Shown one piece after another: positions 37,133 to 46,732 of a stretch of DNA of 64,000 nt. A program made the position numbers and the translations under genes. Source of the stretch: an uncultured Oxalobacteraceae bacterium (GTDB taxonomy: Bacteria; Pseudomonadota; Gammaproteobacteria; Burkholderiales; Burkholderiaceae_D). Location: contig CAIOYD010000020.1 of assembly GCA_903862415.1 (NCBI GenBank), positions 124,001 to 188,000 on the forward strand, read 5' to 3'. Numbering within the stretch: the first letter of the stretch is position 1; each line of letters begins with the position of its first letter. The notes beneath the pieces were generated by a model, which was not told where the DNA came from, did no database searches, and saw nothing but the letters and a program-made list of their open reading frames with translations.

Positions 37133-39469
37133 ATGACAACTGACTCTCCCAAAGCAGCACCGCGTGGTTCCCGTAAAAACCGTCATCCTGCGCAGACCTT
37201 TGCCATCGGGGTACTGATTTTTTTTCTGGGTCTGGCTCTCAGCGGAATCCTGCTGCTGGTGTTCGCCATTACCCTTGCATACCCCAACTTACCAGATTTA
37301 GACTCAATTACAAGCTATCGGCCAAAAATTCCGTTACGAGTTTATTCTGCCGACAAGGTCTTGCTGGGCGAGTTTGGTGAAGAACGTCGCAACATCATGC
37401 CGCTCAAGGATATGCCGGAAATTATGAAAAAAACCCTGCTGGCCACAGAAGATGATCGTTTTTATGAACATGGTGGCATTGATTATCTGGGAATTACGCG
37501 CGCAGCCCTGCATAATTTAATGGGTGGCAGCAAACAGGGGGCTTCCACCATTACCCAGCAGGTCGCTCGAAACTTTTTTCTTTCCAGCGAGCAAACTTTT
37601 AAACGCAAAATTTATGAAGTGTTAATGGCCTGGAAAATCGAACAGAATTTAACCAAAGATCAGATTTTAGAAATCTACATGAACCAGATTTATCTGGGGC
37701 AACGTGCCTACGGATTTGCTTCCGCGTCCAAAATTTACTTCGGCAAGAACTTACAAGATATTACAATTGCCGAGGCTGCCATGCTGGCTGGACTACCCAA
37801 AGCGCCGGGAGCCTCCAACCCGATTTCCAATCCCAAACGGGCCAGAATCCGTCAACAGGCTATTTTGCAGCGCATGCTGCAACAGGGTTATATTTCCCCG
37901 GCCCAGTACGAACAGGCTAAAAAAGAAGAGATCCACGTTGGCAATAATGTCAACGTCTTCAGCACCCATGCCGAGTATATAACCGAGATGGCACGGCAAA
38001 TGGTGTATGAACAGTTTAAAGATGACACCTATTCTCTGGGGCTCAATGTATATACCACCGTGACCAAGGCTGATCAGGATGCTGCTTACCTGGCATTGCG
38101 ACACGGCGTGATGGATTATGAAAAGAAACACGGCTACCGCGGCCCGGAAGCCTATCTGGACCTGCCTGGCAACAAATCGGAAGCGGATGATGAAATTGAA
38201 AGCGCTCTGGCCGAACACCCTGACAGCGACGACATCGTGGCGGCCGTGGTGCTGGAAGCGACTCCCAAGTTTGTTCGTGCCGTGTTATCCAATGGCGATG
38301 AAATCAATATCACCGGCAACGGTTTGAGTTTTGCTGCCAGCGGTCTGAGCAGTACCGCTGCGCCCAAAAGACGCATCGTCCGTGGTGCCGTGATCCGGGT
38401 CAGCATGGAAGACAAGGTCTGGTCCATTACCCAGATGCCGGAAGTCGAATCAGCCTTTGTCGCTGCCAGCACCGAAGATGGTGCCATTCTTGCTCTGGTT
38501 GGCGGCTTTGATTACAACCGCAATAAGTTTAACCATGTCACCCAGGCCTGGCGTCAGCCAGGCTCGAGCTTCAAACCATTTATTTATTCCGCTTCGCTGG
38601 AAAAAGGACTATCACCTGCCACCGTGATCAATGATGCGCCGATTTCTTTTGGTGCCGGTCAGACGGGTGGTCAGGCGTGGGAACCCAAAAATTACGATAA
38701 CAAATACGAAGGCTTGATGACCATGCGCAAAGGATTAACCAAATCCAAAAACATGATCTCGATCCGCATCCTCAATAAAATCGGCGCCAAATATGGTCAA
38801 CAGTATGTCACCCGCTTCGGTTTTGATGCCGACAAAAATCCGCCCTATCTGACTCTGGCACTCGGTGCCGGGGCAGTAACACCACTACAGATGGTGGGCG
38901 CCTATTCCGTGTTTGCCAATGGCGGCTATAAAATCAATCCCTACCTGATTGCCAAAATCACCGACAGCAATGGCAAGGTGTTAATCGAAACCCACCCTGA
39001 ACACTCGGGCGATGAAAGCAACCGCGTGATTGATGAACGCAATGCCTTCCTGATCGACAGTATGCTCAAGGATGTCGTCAGATATGGCACGGCCGCACGT
39101 GCCATGTCCCTCAAGCGCACTGATCTGGCTGGTAAAACCGGGACCACCAATGATTCGATTGATGCCTGGTTCGCCGGCTATCAAGCCAAAATTGCCGGTA
39201 TCGCCTGGATGGGTTTTGATCAGCCGCGTAATCTGGGTAACCGCGAAACCGGTGGTGGTTTGTCGTTGCCGATCTGGATGGGTTTTATGCAGACAGCACT
39301 GAAAAACATACCCATGGAAGAGCGTGCCATTCCGAATGGCATTATCCAGGCCGCGGATGATTATTTTTATGTCGAAAATCCACCCGGCGCAGGCATGCAG
39401 GTACTCGATGTCAATGACACCATCGACCCGAACACGCCGGTTGGCAGTGAAACACCAGCAGCACATTAA
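37133..39469 (+). CDS. mrcA: Penicillin-binding protein 1A (first of a tandem pair)
   Basis: A 778-residue class A PBP that polymerises and crosslinks peptidoglycan. It has a cytoplasmic start, one membrane helix (about 24-49), and a family 51 glycosyltransferase domain with catalytic E106 in TEDDRFYEHGG and the downstream QGASTITQQ and YMNQIYLGQ motifs. An OB-like domain follows, then a transpeptidase with S478-SFK, SKN and KTGTTN. All active-site residues are intact. Divergent from pilM as in many proteobacteria; its stop overlaps the ATG of a second PBP1A. Confidence 0.96.
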   Translation: MTTDSPKAAPRGSRKNRHPAQTFAIGVLIFFLGLALSGILLLVFAITLAYPNLPDLDSITSYRPKIPLRVYSADKVLLGEFGEERRNIMPLKDMPEIMKKTLLATEDDRFYEHGGIDYLGITRAALHNLMGGSKQGASTITQQVARNFFLSSEQTFKRKIYEVLMAWKIEQNLTKDQILEIYMNQIYLGQRAYGFASASKIYFGKNLQDITIAEAAMLAGLPKAPGASNPISNPKRARIRQQAILQRMLQQGYISPAQYEQAKKEEIHVGNNVNVFSTHAEYITEMARQMVYEQFKDDTYSLGLNVYTTVTKADQDAAYLALRHGVMDYEKKHGYRGPEAYLDLPGNKSEADDEIESALAEHPDSDDIVAAVVLEATPKFVRAVLSNGDEINITGNGLSFAASGLSSTAAPKRRIVRGAVIRVSMEDKVWSITQMPEVESAFVAASTEDGAILALVGGFDYNRNKFNHVTQAWRQPGSSFKPFIYSASLEKGLSPATVINDAPISFGAGQTGGQAWEPKNYDNKYEGLMTMRKGLTKSKNMISIRILNKIGAKYGQQYVTRFGFDADKNPPYLTLALGAGAVTPLQMVGAYSVFANGGYKINPYLIAKITDSNGKVLIETHPEHSGDESNRVIDERNAFLIDSMLKDVVRYGTAARAMSLKRTDLAGKTGTTNDSIDAWFAGYQAKIAGIAWMGFDQPRNLGNRETGGGLSLPIWMGFMQTALKNIPMEERAIPNGIIQAADDYFYVENPPGAGMQVLDVNDTIDPNTPVGSETPAAH

Positions 39470-41760
39470 TGTTGAACCGTCTGTACCGCTGGCGCTGGAA
39501 AATTTTGCTGATGTCAGCCGCCGCCTTCATCGGCTTGGGTATCCTGCTGGTAGTACTGTACCTGCGCCTGCCCGAGCTCGATAACATCACCAACTATCGT
39601 CCCAAAATGCCGTTACGGGTGTTTTCTGCTGACAATGTTTTGTTAGCAGAATTTGGCGACGAGCGCCGCAATGTCACGCCGATCAAAGATATCCCCGAGA
39701 TCATGAAGCAGGCCTTGCTGGCGGTTGAAGATCAGCATTTTTATCAGCATAACGGTTTTTATCTGGTGGGCAATCTGCGGGCGCTGCTGCACAACCTGAG
39801 CAACAGCGGCCCGCGTCAGGGTGCCTCGACCATTTCTCAGCAGGTGGCACGCAACTTTTATCTCACCAATGAGCAAACCTATCAACGCAAATTGATCGAA
39901 GCACTGCTGACCTGGAAGATCGAAAAAGTTCTCACCAAAGACCAGATTCTGGAACTGTATATGAACCAGATTTATCTGGGCCAGCATGCCTATGGATTTG
40001 CTTCGGCGGCACAGATTTATTTTGGCAAAAAACTCGCTGACATCACGCCAGCCGAAGCTGCCATGCTGGCAGGCCTGCCCAAATCACCGGCACGGATTAA
40101 CCCGATCAGCAATTTCCAACGTGCCAAAACCCGCCAGCTGGTGGTGCTGCAACTCATGCGGCAACTCAATTTTCTCACCGAGGCACAATACCAACAGGCC
40201 AAAGTACAGGAACTCGATATTAAAACCAGCAGTAATGAATTTGGCATACACGCGGAATACGTGGCCGAACTGGCGCGCCAGACTGTCCAGGAAGAATTCA
40301 GGGATGACAGTTATACCCGTGGCATCAATGTCTACACCACGATTTTAAAAGAAGATCAGCAAGCCGCTTACGCGGCCGTACGCAAAGGTGTGATGGATTA
40401 CGATAAACGCCACGGCTACCGCGGACCGGAAGCGCTGGTGGAATTGCCGCCAGATGAAGACGAGGCTGATGATCTCATCGATGCCACCCTCAACGCCTAT
40501 CCTGCGGTGGACAATTTATACAGTGCCGTGGTGCTCGAAGCCACACCAAAAAAAGTGACCGTGGTCGCTTCGAATGGGGAAGAAATTACCCTCACTGGTG
40601 CCGGTTTGAATTTTGTCGCCGGCAGCCTGAATAAAAACGCTGCGGGCAAATTCCGGCTGGTGCGTGGCTCCGTGATCCGTGTCATGCAGGATGAAAAATC
40701 GTGGGTGATTACGCAGTTACCGGAAGTAGAATCTGGTTTTGTGGCCGCCGACACCAATACCGGTGCGATCCGCGCCATGGTGGGTGGCTTTGATTTTAAG
40801 CGTAACCAGTTTAACCATGTAACGCAAGCCTGGCGCCAGCCCGGTTCGACCTTTAAACCGTTTATCTATTCAGCCGCACTGGAACAGGGCTTTACCCCTG
40901 CCACGCTGATCAATGATGAACCACTGTCATTTGAAGCGACGCAAACCGGAGGCTTGCCGTGGGAGCCAAAAAATTCCGACGACGAATACGATGGCCCGCT
41001 GAGCATGCGGGATGCGCTGGCCAAATCCAAAAATATGGTGTCGATTCAGATTTTGCAGCATATCGGCGTTGAGTATGGCCAGCAATACGCCATGAAATTT
41101 GGTTTTGACAGCGATAAAAATCCGCCCTATCTGCCACTGGCGTTGGGTGCCGGAGCTGTGACGCCACTGCAAATGGCCGCTGCGTATGCCGTGTTTGCCA
41201 ATGGCGGTTTCAAAATCAGCCCGTATCTGATCAGCAAAATCACCGATGCCAATGGCACGGTGCTGCATCAGACCGAGATCAGCAAACCCGGTGCCGACAG
41301 CAATCGCATCATCAGCGACGGTAATGCCTTCATGATGGACAGTCTGCTCAAAAACGTGATTCAGCATGGCTCGGCAGCGCGCGCACTGGTACTCAACCGT
41401 CCCGATATTGGCGGCAAAACCGGCACCACCAACAATGCAGTCGATGCCTGGTTTGCCGGATATCAGACGCGCATCGTCGCGGTGGCGTGGATAGGGTTTG
41501 ATCAGCCCAAAAATCTCGGCAGTCGTGAATTCGGCGGCGGTCTGGCACTACCAGTCTGGATCAGTTATATGCAAACCGCGTTACGCAACCAGCCGGTGGA
41601 AGACCGCCCGGTACTCGCCAGCATCACCCTGGTCAACGGCGATTACGGCTATGCTGACCCACCTGTGCCAGTCATCACCAGTATCGTCACCGAAGCGCCT
41701 GCAGACGCACTAACTAATTTGGCTCCGGAATCTGCAAGCCACCCTGCTCGCGCGCAATGA
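39469..41760 (+). CDS. Penicillin-binding protein 1A paralog (second of a tandem pair)
   Basis: A 763-residue class A PBP closely similar throughout to the gene before it, so a tandem duplication. It keeps catalytic E87 (VEDQHFYQH), QGASTISQQ, the transpeptidase S460-TFK, SKN and KTGTTN, so both activities should work. Differences cluster in the glycosyltransferase loop after the first motif (HNGFYLVGNLRALL instead of HGGIDYLGITRAAL) and in the C-terminal tail. The TAATG one-base overlap implies coupled expression. Its last 47 bases overlap the convergent cyaY. Confidence 0.94.
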   Translation: MLNRLYRWRWKILLMSAAAFIGLGILLVVLYLRLPELDNITNYRPKMPLRVFSADNVLLAEFGDERRNVTPIKDIPEIMKQALLAVEDQHFYQHNGFYLVGNLRALLHNLSNSGPRQGASTISQQVARNFYLTNEQTYQRKLIEALLTWKIEKVLTKDQILELYMNQIYLGQHAYGFASAAQIYFGKKLADITPAEAAMLAGLPKSPARINPISNFQRAKTRQLVVLQLMRQLNFLTEAQYQQAKVQELDIKTSSNEFGIHAEYVAELARQTVQEEFRDDSYTRGINVYTTILKEDQQAAYAAVRKGVMDYDKRHGYRGPEALVELPPDEDEADDLIDATLNAYPAVDNLYSAVVLEATPKKVTVVASNGEEITLTGAGLNFVAGSLNKNAAGKFRLVRGSVIRVMQDEKSWVITQLPEVESGFVAADTNTGAIRAMVGGFDFKRNQFNHVTQAWRQPGSTFKPFIYSAALEQGFTPATLINDEPLSFEATQTGGLPWEPKNSDDEYDGPLSMRDALAKSKNMVSIQILQHIGVEYGQQYAMKFGFDSDKNPPYLPLALGAGAVTPLQMAAAYAVFANGGFKISPYLISKITDANGTVLHQTEISKPGADSNRIISDGNAFMMDSLLKNVIQHGSAARALVLNRPDIGGKTGTTNNAVDAWFAGYQTRIVAVAWIGFDQPKNLGSREFGGGLALPVWISYMQTALRNQPVEDRPVLASITLVNGDYGYADPPVPVITSIVTEAPADALTNLAPESASHPARAQ

Positions 41761-42046
41761 CGCGCAGGGCGGCCATCAACTCACTCTGGTCGCGGGTATT
41801 GTGCCACTGCTGACCGTCGTATTTATAGTGGAAGCCACCTGATTTAGCAGCTACCCACAGTTCGCTCACGGCGGCCTGACTGTTGATAATGATTTTGGAT
41901 TTGTTGTGTAAAAATTCAATGTCAAGCAAAGAACCGCTGCGACTGCACTCGACATCGATATCGCCCTGCTGCCCGGCGGCTTCAAATACATCTTCAATTT
42001 GTGACAGGGTGGCGTCGATCAGGTTTAAAAATTCGGTTTCGGTCAT
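41714..42046 (-). CDS. cyaY: Iron-sulfur cluster assembly protein CyaY (frataxin)
   Basis: Frataxin homolog that binds iron and modulates IscS in Fe-S assembly. The start at 42046 has GGAG seven bases upstream and gives 110 residues, the family length. Seen are the acidic first helix (DATLSQIEDVFEAA), the beta strands with LDIEFLHNKSKIIINSQ, and the ELWVAAKSGGFHYKYDGQQW signature. It is divergent from lptM, a conserved pairing, and its 3' end overlaps the PBP1A paralog tail by 47 bases. Confidence 0.95.
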   Translation of the reverse strand: MTETEFLNLIDATLSQIEDVFEAAGQQGDIDVECSRSGSLLDIEFLHNKSKIIINSQAAVSELWVAAKSGGFHYKYDGQQWHNTRDQSELMAALRVIAREQGGLQIPEPN

Positions 42047-42103
42047 GCTACACTCCAGCCATTCATAAACCGCCATTGTAAGAGATTTTAAGAGATCACC
42101 ACC

Positions 42104-42274
42104 ATGAAGCTATTTTTCCGCCTGTGTCTGTGTACCCTGATCATCGCCCTGTGTGCCTGTGGCCAAAAGGGCAAACTGATCATTCCGACCAAACCGGCAG
42201 CCATTTCCACACCCTATCCTATGCCGGAAAACGCACCAGCACCTGCTACCGCCGCCCCGACTCCGGCTCAGTGA
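42104..42274 (+). CDS. lptM: LPS translocon maturation lipoprotein LptM (YifL-like)
   Basis: A 56-residue lipoprotein. It has a hydrophobic signal (LFFRLCLCTLIIAL), a lipobox ending at Cys19, and right after it the family hallmark CGQKGKLIIP. The rest is a Pro/Ala-rich tail. LptM helps the LptDE outer-membrane translocon form its correct disulfides. It lies in the usual place opposite cyaY, but lysA, which commonly follows it, is missing. The stop overlaps the convergent acyltransferase gene by seven bases. Confidence 0.85.
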   Translation: MKLFFRLCLCTLIIALCACGQKGKLIIPTKPAAISTPYPMPENAPAPATAAPTPAQ

Positions 42275-42876
42275 CGAAACACGATCTCGCTGTGATTTTG
42301 CGGATATTTCCCGGTGTACTGCTGGTACACGGCACGAATTTGCGCCAGATCAGCAGCTTCATCACCGCTTAATTCCAGGGTCTGGCTCAGGCCAATTTCT
42401 TTTTTGTTGAAGTCGATAAAAGCACACACCAGCGGCACTTTCGCGCCCAGTGCAATATGATAAAAACCGCTGCGGATGTGAGGGGTATAACTGCGCGTGC
42501 CTTCCGGTGCAATCGCCAGCCAGAACCAGTCGGCCTGCTGTATGCGCGCGGCCAGTCGGGCGATGGCGCCGCTGGAAGAACCTCGTTCAATCCCTTCACC
42601 GCCCCAGAAACGCAACACCGGGCCAGCCAGATATCGATTAACTCCCTTAAACAGGCTTTCCTTGGCGAGAAATTTCAACGGGCAGCCTATCGCCCATTTA
42701 GCCAGAATACCAAAGAAAAAATCCCAGTTACTGGTGTGCGGATAAAAAATCACTACCCCGTGCGCGCCCGGAAAACCATCAAAGCGCAGTTTCCAGCCCA
42801 GCAGATTCAAGATAGTAAGAGCAATTTTGGCAGTTAACTTGGGTGCCTGCCGGACAGTATAGATTGGTATAGTCAT
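42268..42876 (-). CDS. PlsC-type lysophospholipid acyltransferase family protein
   Basis: A 202-residue membrane-associated acyltransferase with the catalytic HX4D motif (HTSNWD, near residue 47) and the acceptor-binding EGTRS (near 124). Short members like this lack extra domains and act on lysophospholipids or other acyl acceptors; the substrate is not known. A hydrophobic N-terminal stretch (AKIALTILNLLGW) may anchor it. Convergent with lptM. Confidence 0.88.
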   Translation of the reverse strand: MTIPIYTVRQAPKLTAKIALTILNLLGWKLRFDGFPGAHGVVIFYPHTSNWDFFFGILAKWAIGCPLKFLAKESLFKGVNRYLAGPVLRFWGGEGIERGSSSGAIARLAARIQQADWFWLAIAPEGTRSYTPHIRSGFYHIALGAKVPLVCAFIDFNKKEIGLSQTLELSGDEAADLAQIRAVYQQYTGKYPQNHSEIVFRH

Positions 42877-42967
42877 GAAAATGTTGGTCTCGGGTTTATT
42901 GAACTATTTTCCGAAATCATACCATTTCCATGCGGATACTTTTTAGAGTGAGTCCAATAAACCACGT

Positions 42968-43606
42968 TCAGCCGGTCAGTGTGCCGTTCTGCCGGTGCTG
43001 TTGCCACCATTTCTGTCCAGCCCACACCATCCGGGTCAGCAATAACAGACTGACGATGGCCGTCATCAGAGCGGGAGCGGCAAAGTCATGCTTGCCAGCT
43101 TTCATCCAGAAATAATGCAGCAAACCCAGTGAAATGATCAGGTACACCAGTTTATGCAGCAACTGCCAGCGTTGCCCTCCGAGGCGTTTAATCATCTTGT
43201 TCGTGCTCGTCAGAGCTAACGGCATCAACAACAGGAAGGCCGTGAAGCCAACCAGAATAAACGGGCGTTTGAGTACATCGGCCAACATCTCTGCCACATC
43301 AAAAAAATGATCGAACCAGAAAAAAGCCAGCCAGTGCAGCGTGGCATAAAAAAAGCTCGTCAAGCCCAGCATGCGCCGCGATTTAAGCAGGAATGGCCAG
43401 TTCAGCCAGCGCCGCAAAGGGGTCACCGCCAGAGTCAGCGCGAGTATATACAGGGTCCAGTCGCCGGTATTGCGGGTAATGAATTCGACCGGATTGGGCC
43501 CGAGATGATTAGTCAGCACAGCCCAGATCAAGCGCACGAGTGGCAGCATGAGCAACACGAACAGGGTGCCCTTAAACAGCGATTGTTGTTTTGAATTCAA
43601 CTGCAT
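42968..43606 (-). CDS. msrQ: Heme-binding membrane subunit MsrQ
   Basis: MsrQ is the ferric-reductase-like membrane protein that passes electrons from the quinone pool or flavin reductase to MsrP. The 212-residue product has about six helices, with His residues in LTSFFYATLHWLAFFWFDH, WQLLHKLVYLI and LGLLHYFW fit for heme ligation. It begins 16 bases after msrP on the same strand, the standard pair. Confidence 0.95.
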   Translation of the reverse strand: MQLNSKQQSLFKGTLFVLLMLPLVRLIWAVLTNHLGPNPVEFITRNTGDWTLYILALTLAVTPLRRWLNWPFLLKSRRMLGLTSFFYATLHWLAFFWFDHFFDVAEMLADVLKRPFILVGFTAFLLLMPLALTSTNKMIKRLGGQRWQLLHKLVYLIISLGLLHYFWMKAGKHDFAAPALMTAIVSLLLLTRMVWAGQKWWQQHRQNGTLTG

Positions 43607-43622
43607 GATTAATCAACACGCC

Positions 43623-44585
43623 TTAATAGAACTTGCGCAAATCCATGCCGCTGTACAGGGAGGCCACTTCACTGTAACCGTTAAACATCAGGGTTTTGCG
43701 TTTTTTGCTGAAAATGCCATCTTCACCGATGCGGCGCTCACTAGCCTGTGACCAGCGGGGGTGATCGACTTCCGGATTGACGTTGGAATAAAAACCGTAC
43801 TCGCGTGGCGCGGCCTGATTCCAGGCGGTTTTAGGTTGTTCGCTGGTGAAACGGATTTTGACTATCGATTTGGCCGACTTGAAACCATACTTCCACGGCA
43901 ACACCATGCGCACCGGGGCGCCGTTCTGATTCGGCAGCACTTCGCCATACATACCAAAGGCCAGCAGAGCCAGGGGGTGCATGGCTTCATCCAGACGCAA
44001 GCCTTCGACATAGGGCCAGTTGAGCACATCGTAGCGTATTCCCGGCATCTGGCTTTTATCGGCCAGGCTGGTGAATTCGACATAGTTGGCCCGGGAATTG
44101 GGTTCAACTTTTTTGATCAGGTTCGAGAGTGAAAAACCACTCCAGGGAATCACCATCGACCAGCCTTCGACACAGCGCAAACGATAGATACGTTCTTCCA
44201 GTGGCGCGATTTTCATCAGCCCGTCCAGATCGAGCTTCATCGGTTTATTCACTTCACCTTCAATACTGACCGTCCAGGGTTGGGTCTTTAAGCTTCCGGC
44301 GGTCTGAGCCGGTTCCGACTTATCGGTGCCGAATTCATAAAAATTATTGTACGTAGTGGCATCTTTGTACGCGGTTTTATTGTCCATGACCACATACGCC
44401 GGATTGGCTTTGGCCGTCAGCTTTCTGGCACCGGCAGGCTCGGCGAAGGCGTTGCGACTGGCCATTTCGAGCCAACCGGCACCGGCGACCACGGCGGCCT
44501 GTTTTAAAAACTGCCGCCGGTACAGAACCATTTCCCTCGGGGTGATTTCTGACGGCAAAATGAGTTGACTGGGTTTGAATGACAT
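43623..44585 (-). CDS. msrP: Protein-methionine-sulfoxide reductase catalytic subunit MsrP
   Basis: Periplasmic molybdoenzyme that repairs oxidised methionines in envelope proteins. The start at 44585 has GGAG five bases upstream; the longer frame to 44666 has no site. The 320-residue precursor carries a Tat signal ([10 protein letters not shown]) and the molybdopterin-binding fold with the cysteine ligand in [17 protein letters not shown]. MsrQ follows. The DTE region [13 protein letters not shown] is typical for the family. Confidence 0.96.
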   Translation of the reverse strand: MSFKPSQLILPSEITPREMVLYRRQFLKQAAVVAGAGWLEMASRNAFAEPAGARKLTAKANPAYVVMDNKTAYKDATTYNNFYEFGTDKSEPAQTAGSLKTQPWTVSIEGEVNKPMKLDLDGLMKIAPLEERIYRLRCVEGWSMVIPWSGFSLSNLIKKVEPNSRANYVEFTSLADKSQMPGIRYDVLNWPYVEGLRLDEAMHPLALLAFGMYGEVLPNQNGAPVRMVLPWKYGFKSAKSIVKIRFTSEQPKTAWNQAAPREYGFYSNVNPEVDHPRWSQASERRIGEDGIFSKKRKTLMFNGYSEVASLYSGMDLRKFY

Positions 44586-44843
44586 GACGGCTCCGATGGA
44601 TGATGTACTGGTTAGTCGCGGCAGATGGCCATTCCTTACAGCGTCTGAAAAATGCCTTGGCAGCACAGTCTAAACTGATTTTTAATTCTCCGTTCGGGTG
44701 CCATCTCTGTTCTTTATGTCAATTCTCTGCTCCAGATGTGTTGGTTCGTGGCCGCAAGCGGCGTAACAGTAGCGGAAAAGATGGCGGGACGAGATCATTT
44801 TCAGGATAATTGCCGCACAAAAAACATAATCAGGAGCCTGTCA

Positions 44844-46304
44844 GTGTTATCGCTAAAAAACAAACTCGCCACCGTCCCACAAGGAGCAGGTGCCTTATTT
44901 TTTATTCAAATTTTTGCCACCATCGGTTTTTCGGTGCTGTATTCCACTCTGGTGTTATATGCCACCAAACACCTGCACTTCCCGGCGGTCAAAGCTGCCG
45001 CCATCATGGGGGTGTTTGGCGCCTTCAACTATGGCCTGCATTTATTTGGCGGCTATCTGGGTGGCCGTTTTTTAAGCAACCGCAATCTGTTTGTCGGCGG
45101 CATGGTGCTGCAGGTGATCGGTTGCGCCTGTATTTCTATCGGTTCGGTGGAAATGCTGTACTGGGGTCTGGCACTGTTTTTAACTGGCAGCGGACTCAAT
45201 GTGACCTGCATCAATATGATGCTCACCCAACGCTTTAAACCGGAAGATAACCGGCGCGAAGGTGCATTTTTGTGGAATTATGCCGGCATGAATATCGGCT
45301 TTTTTGTTGGCTTTACCGCTGCCGGTCAATATCAGCTGACTGAATCATATTCGGAATTATTCATTTTTGCCACCATCGGCAATTTCATGGCGATTGTACT
45401 GGCCAGCTTTAACTGGAAATCACTGGTTGATCTGGATACGCCGCTGCTCACAGCCACGCCCAGTCAGTTCAGGCAGCGCTTTATTATCGGCACGGTGATT
45501 CTGTTTGGTCTGGTGCCGGTGGTCTGGTACCTGCTGCAATCGGAGTGGACCGAAATGCTGGTCAAAATTATTTGTCTGCTGGTGGCCATTACCTTGATTT
45601 ACCTGACGCTGGTGCACAAAGATAAGCGTGAAAAAAACAATATGTGGGCCTACCTGATTCTCACCTTCAGTTCGCTGGTGTTCTGGTCGCTGTATCAGAT
45701 GGCCCCGAATGGCCTGCAACTGTTTGCTGTAAATAACGTCGATCTGATCGTATTGGGCATCAAAGTAGCGCCGCAATGGATACAAAACATCAATACCGTG
45801 GTGATTGTATTTGGCGGCCCGCTGCTGTCCGCCTGGTTTGTGCATTTGCGCAACCAGGGCTGGAATATCGATGTGCCGAAACAGTTTGCCGCTTCGCTGC
45901 TGTTGATGGGTCTGGGTTTTCTGGCTCTGCCTGCCGGTATCTTTTTTGCTGACAGCCATGGCATGGTGCCGTTCTTCTGGCTGTTTCTGAGTTACGTGCT
46001 GCAAAGCATAGGCGAGCTGTTAATTTCCCCGGTCGGCTACGCCATGATAGGACGGATGGCACCGCGTCAATATCAGGGCGTAATGATGGGCAGCTGGATG
46101 TTAATTACCGGACTGGCGTCGCTGTTTGCGGGTGACTTTTCCGGCATGATTCCTGACCCGGGCGAAGGTGCGGCGATTTCCACCAATGTCGCTTATGTGC
46201 ACTTATTTTCGCAATTAGGCTGGGGCACGGTCGGTGTTGGCGTGCTGCTGGTGTTGCTGATCCCGTTCTTGCGGCGGTTGATTAAAGATGAGGTGCAGGT
46301 TTAG
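44844..46304 (+). CDS. POT/PTR-family peptide MFS transporter
   Basis: A 486-residue inner-membrane protein with about 12-14 helices. I chose the GTG at 44844 because AGGAG lies seven bases upstream; an ATG at 44736 would add 36 polar residues. FLWNYAGMNIGFFVGF resembles the POT signature FYxxINxGSL, and the topology fits proton-coupled oligopeptide transporters. The usual helix-1 ExxERF motif is not there (FATIGFSVLYSTLVLY in its place), so proton coupling or substrate may differ. It stands alone, divergent from msrPQ. Confidence 0.8.
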   Translation: MLSLKNKLATVPQGAGALFFIQIFATIGFSVLYSTLVLYATKHLHFPAVKAAAIMGVFGAFNYGLHLFGGYLGGRFLSNRNLFVGGMVLQVIGCACISIGSVEMLYWGLALFLTGSGLNVTCINMMLTQRFKPEDNRREGAFLWNYAGMNIGFFVGFTAAGQYQLTESYSELFIFATIGNFMAIVLASFNWKSLVDLDTPLLTATPSQFRQRFIIGTVILFGLVPVVWYLLQSEWTEMLVKIICLLVAITLIYLTLVHKDKREKNNMWAYLILTFSSLVFWSLYQMAPNGLQLFAVNNVDLIVLGIKVAPQWIQNINTVVIVFGGPLLSAWFVHLRNQGWNIDVPKQFAASLLLMGLGFLALPAGIFFADSHGMVPFFWLFLSYVLQSIGELLISPVGYAMIGRMAPRQYQGVMMGSWMLITGLASLFAGDFSGMIPDPGEGAAISTNVAYVHLFSQLGWGTVGVGVLLVLLIPFLRRLIKDEVQV

Positions 46305-46463
46305 GGGGTAACAGGTCGGGGGGGAGCAAAGTCACTTCAATCAACTCAGTAAATATTCATGGCACTTTAGCCAGGCAGCTTAATTTCAGAGCCCCCCCTG
46401 AATAGAACCCATTCGCTGATACAGCCAAGAGCAGGCCATACTGCGGAGTTACATAGTGCAGCC

Positions 46464-46607
46464 GTGAGGCAGTTTTTTGAAAACCTGCTGCCCGAAGGTG
46501 CCGAGGCTGACATTGTGAACAAAATAGTGACTGTGATTCAACGAATGAGTGACAGACATTCAGAATTTGTGGCGAAGATTTCTAAAGTTGACCACAAATT
46601 GTTTTGA
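46464..46607 (+). pseudogene. HipA-like toxin kinase remnant
   Basis: The frame reads AVRQFFENLLPEGAEADIV and ends KVDHKLF before TGA. The FFENLLPEG string is characteristic of the N-terminal subdomain of HipA serine/threonine kinases; the rest resembles a HipA C-terminal helix, as if the middle (about 300 residues) were deleted. No start codon with a ribosome site and no HipB partner is present. The frame stays open upstream to about 46380. The rest of 46305-46677 holds nothing I recognise. Confidence 0.4.
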
Positions 46608-46677
46608 CCGGGTATCTTCCGGCCCGATAGCATCCCTGCCCGATCTTTACCCTTGCCGATTGCCTTTCCTATAGTCG

Positions 46678-46709
46678 AAAAAATAGCCGCTTCACATTGA
46701 GGCGGCTAT
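46678..46709 (-). terminator. Intrinsic terminator after cytochrome c4
   Basis: On the minus strand ATAGCCGC and GCGGCTAT pair across an eleven-base loop and are followed by six T. It lies about 24 bases past the cytochrome stop. Confidence 0.9.
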
Positions 46710-46732
46710 CGAATTACCAGAATTCGTAACTG

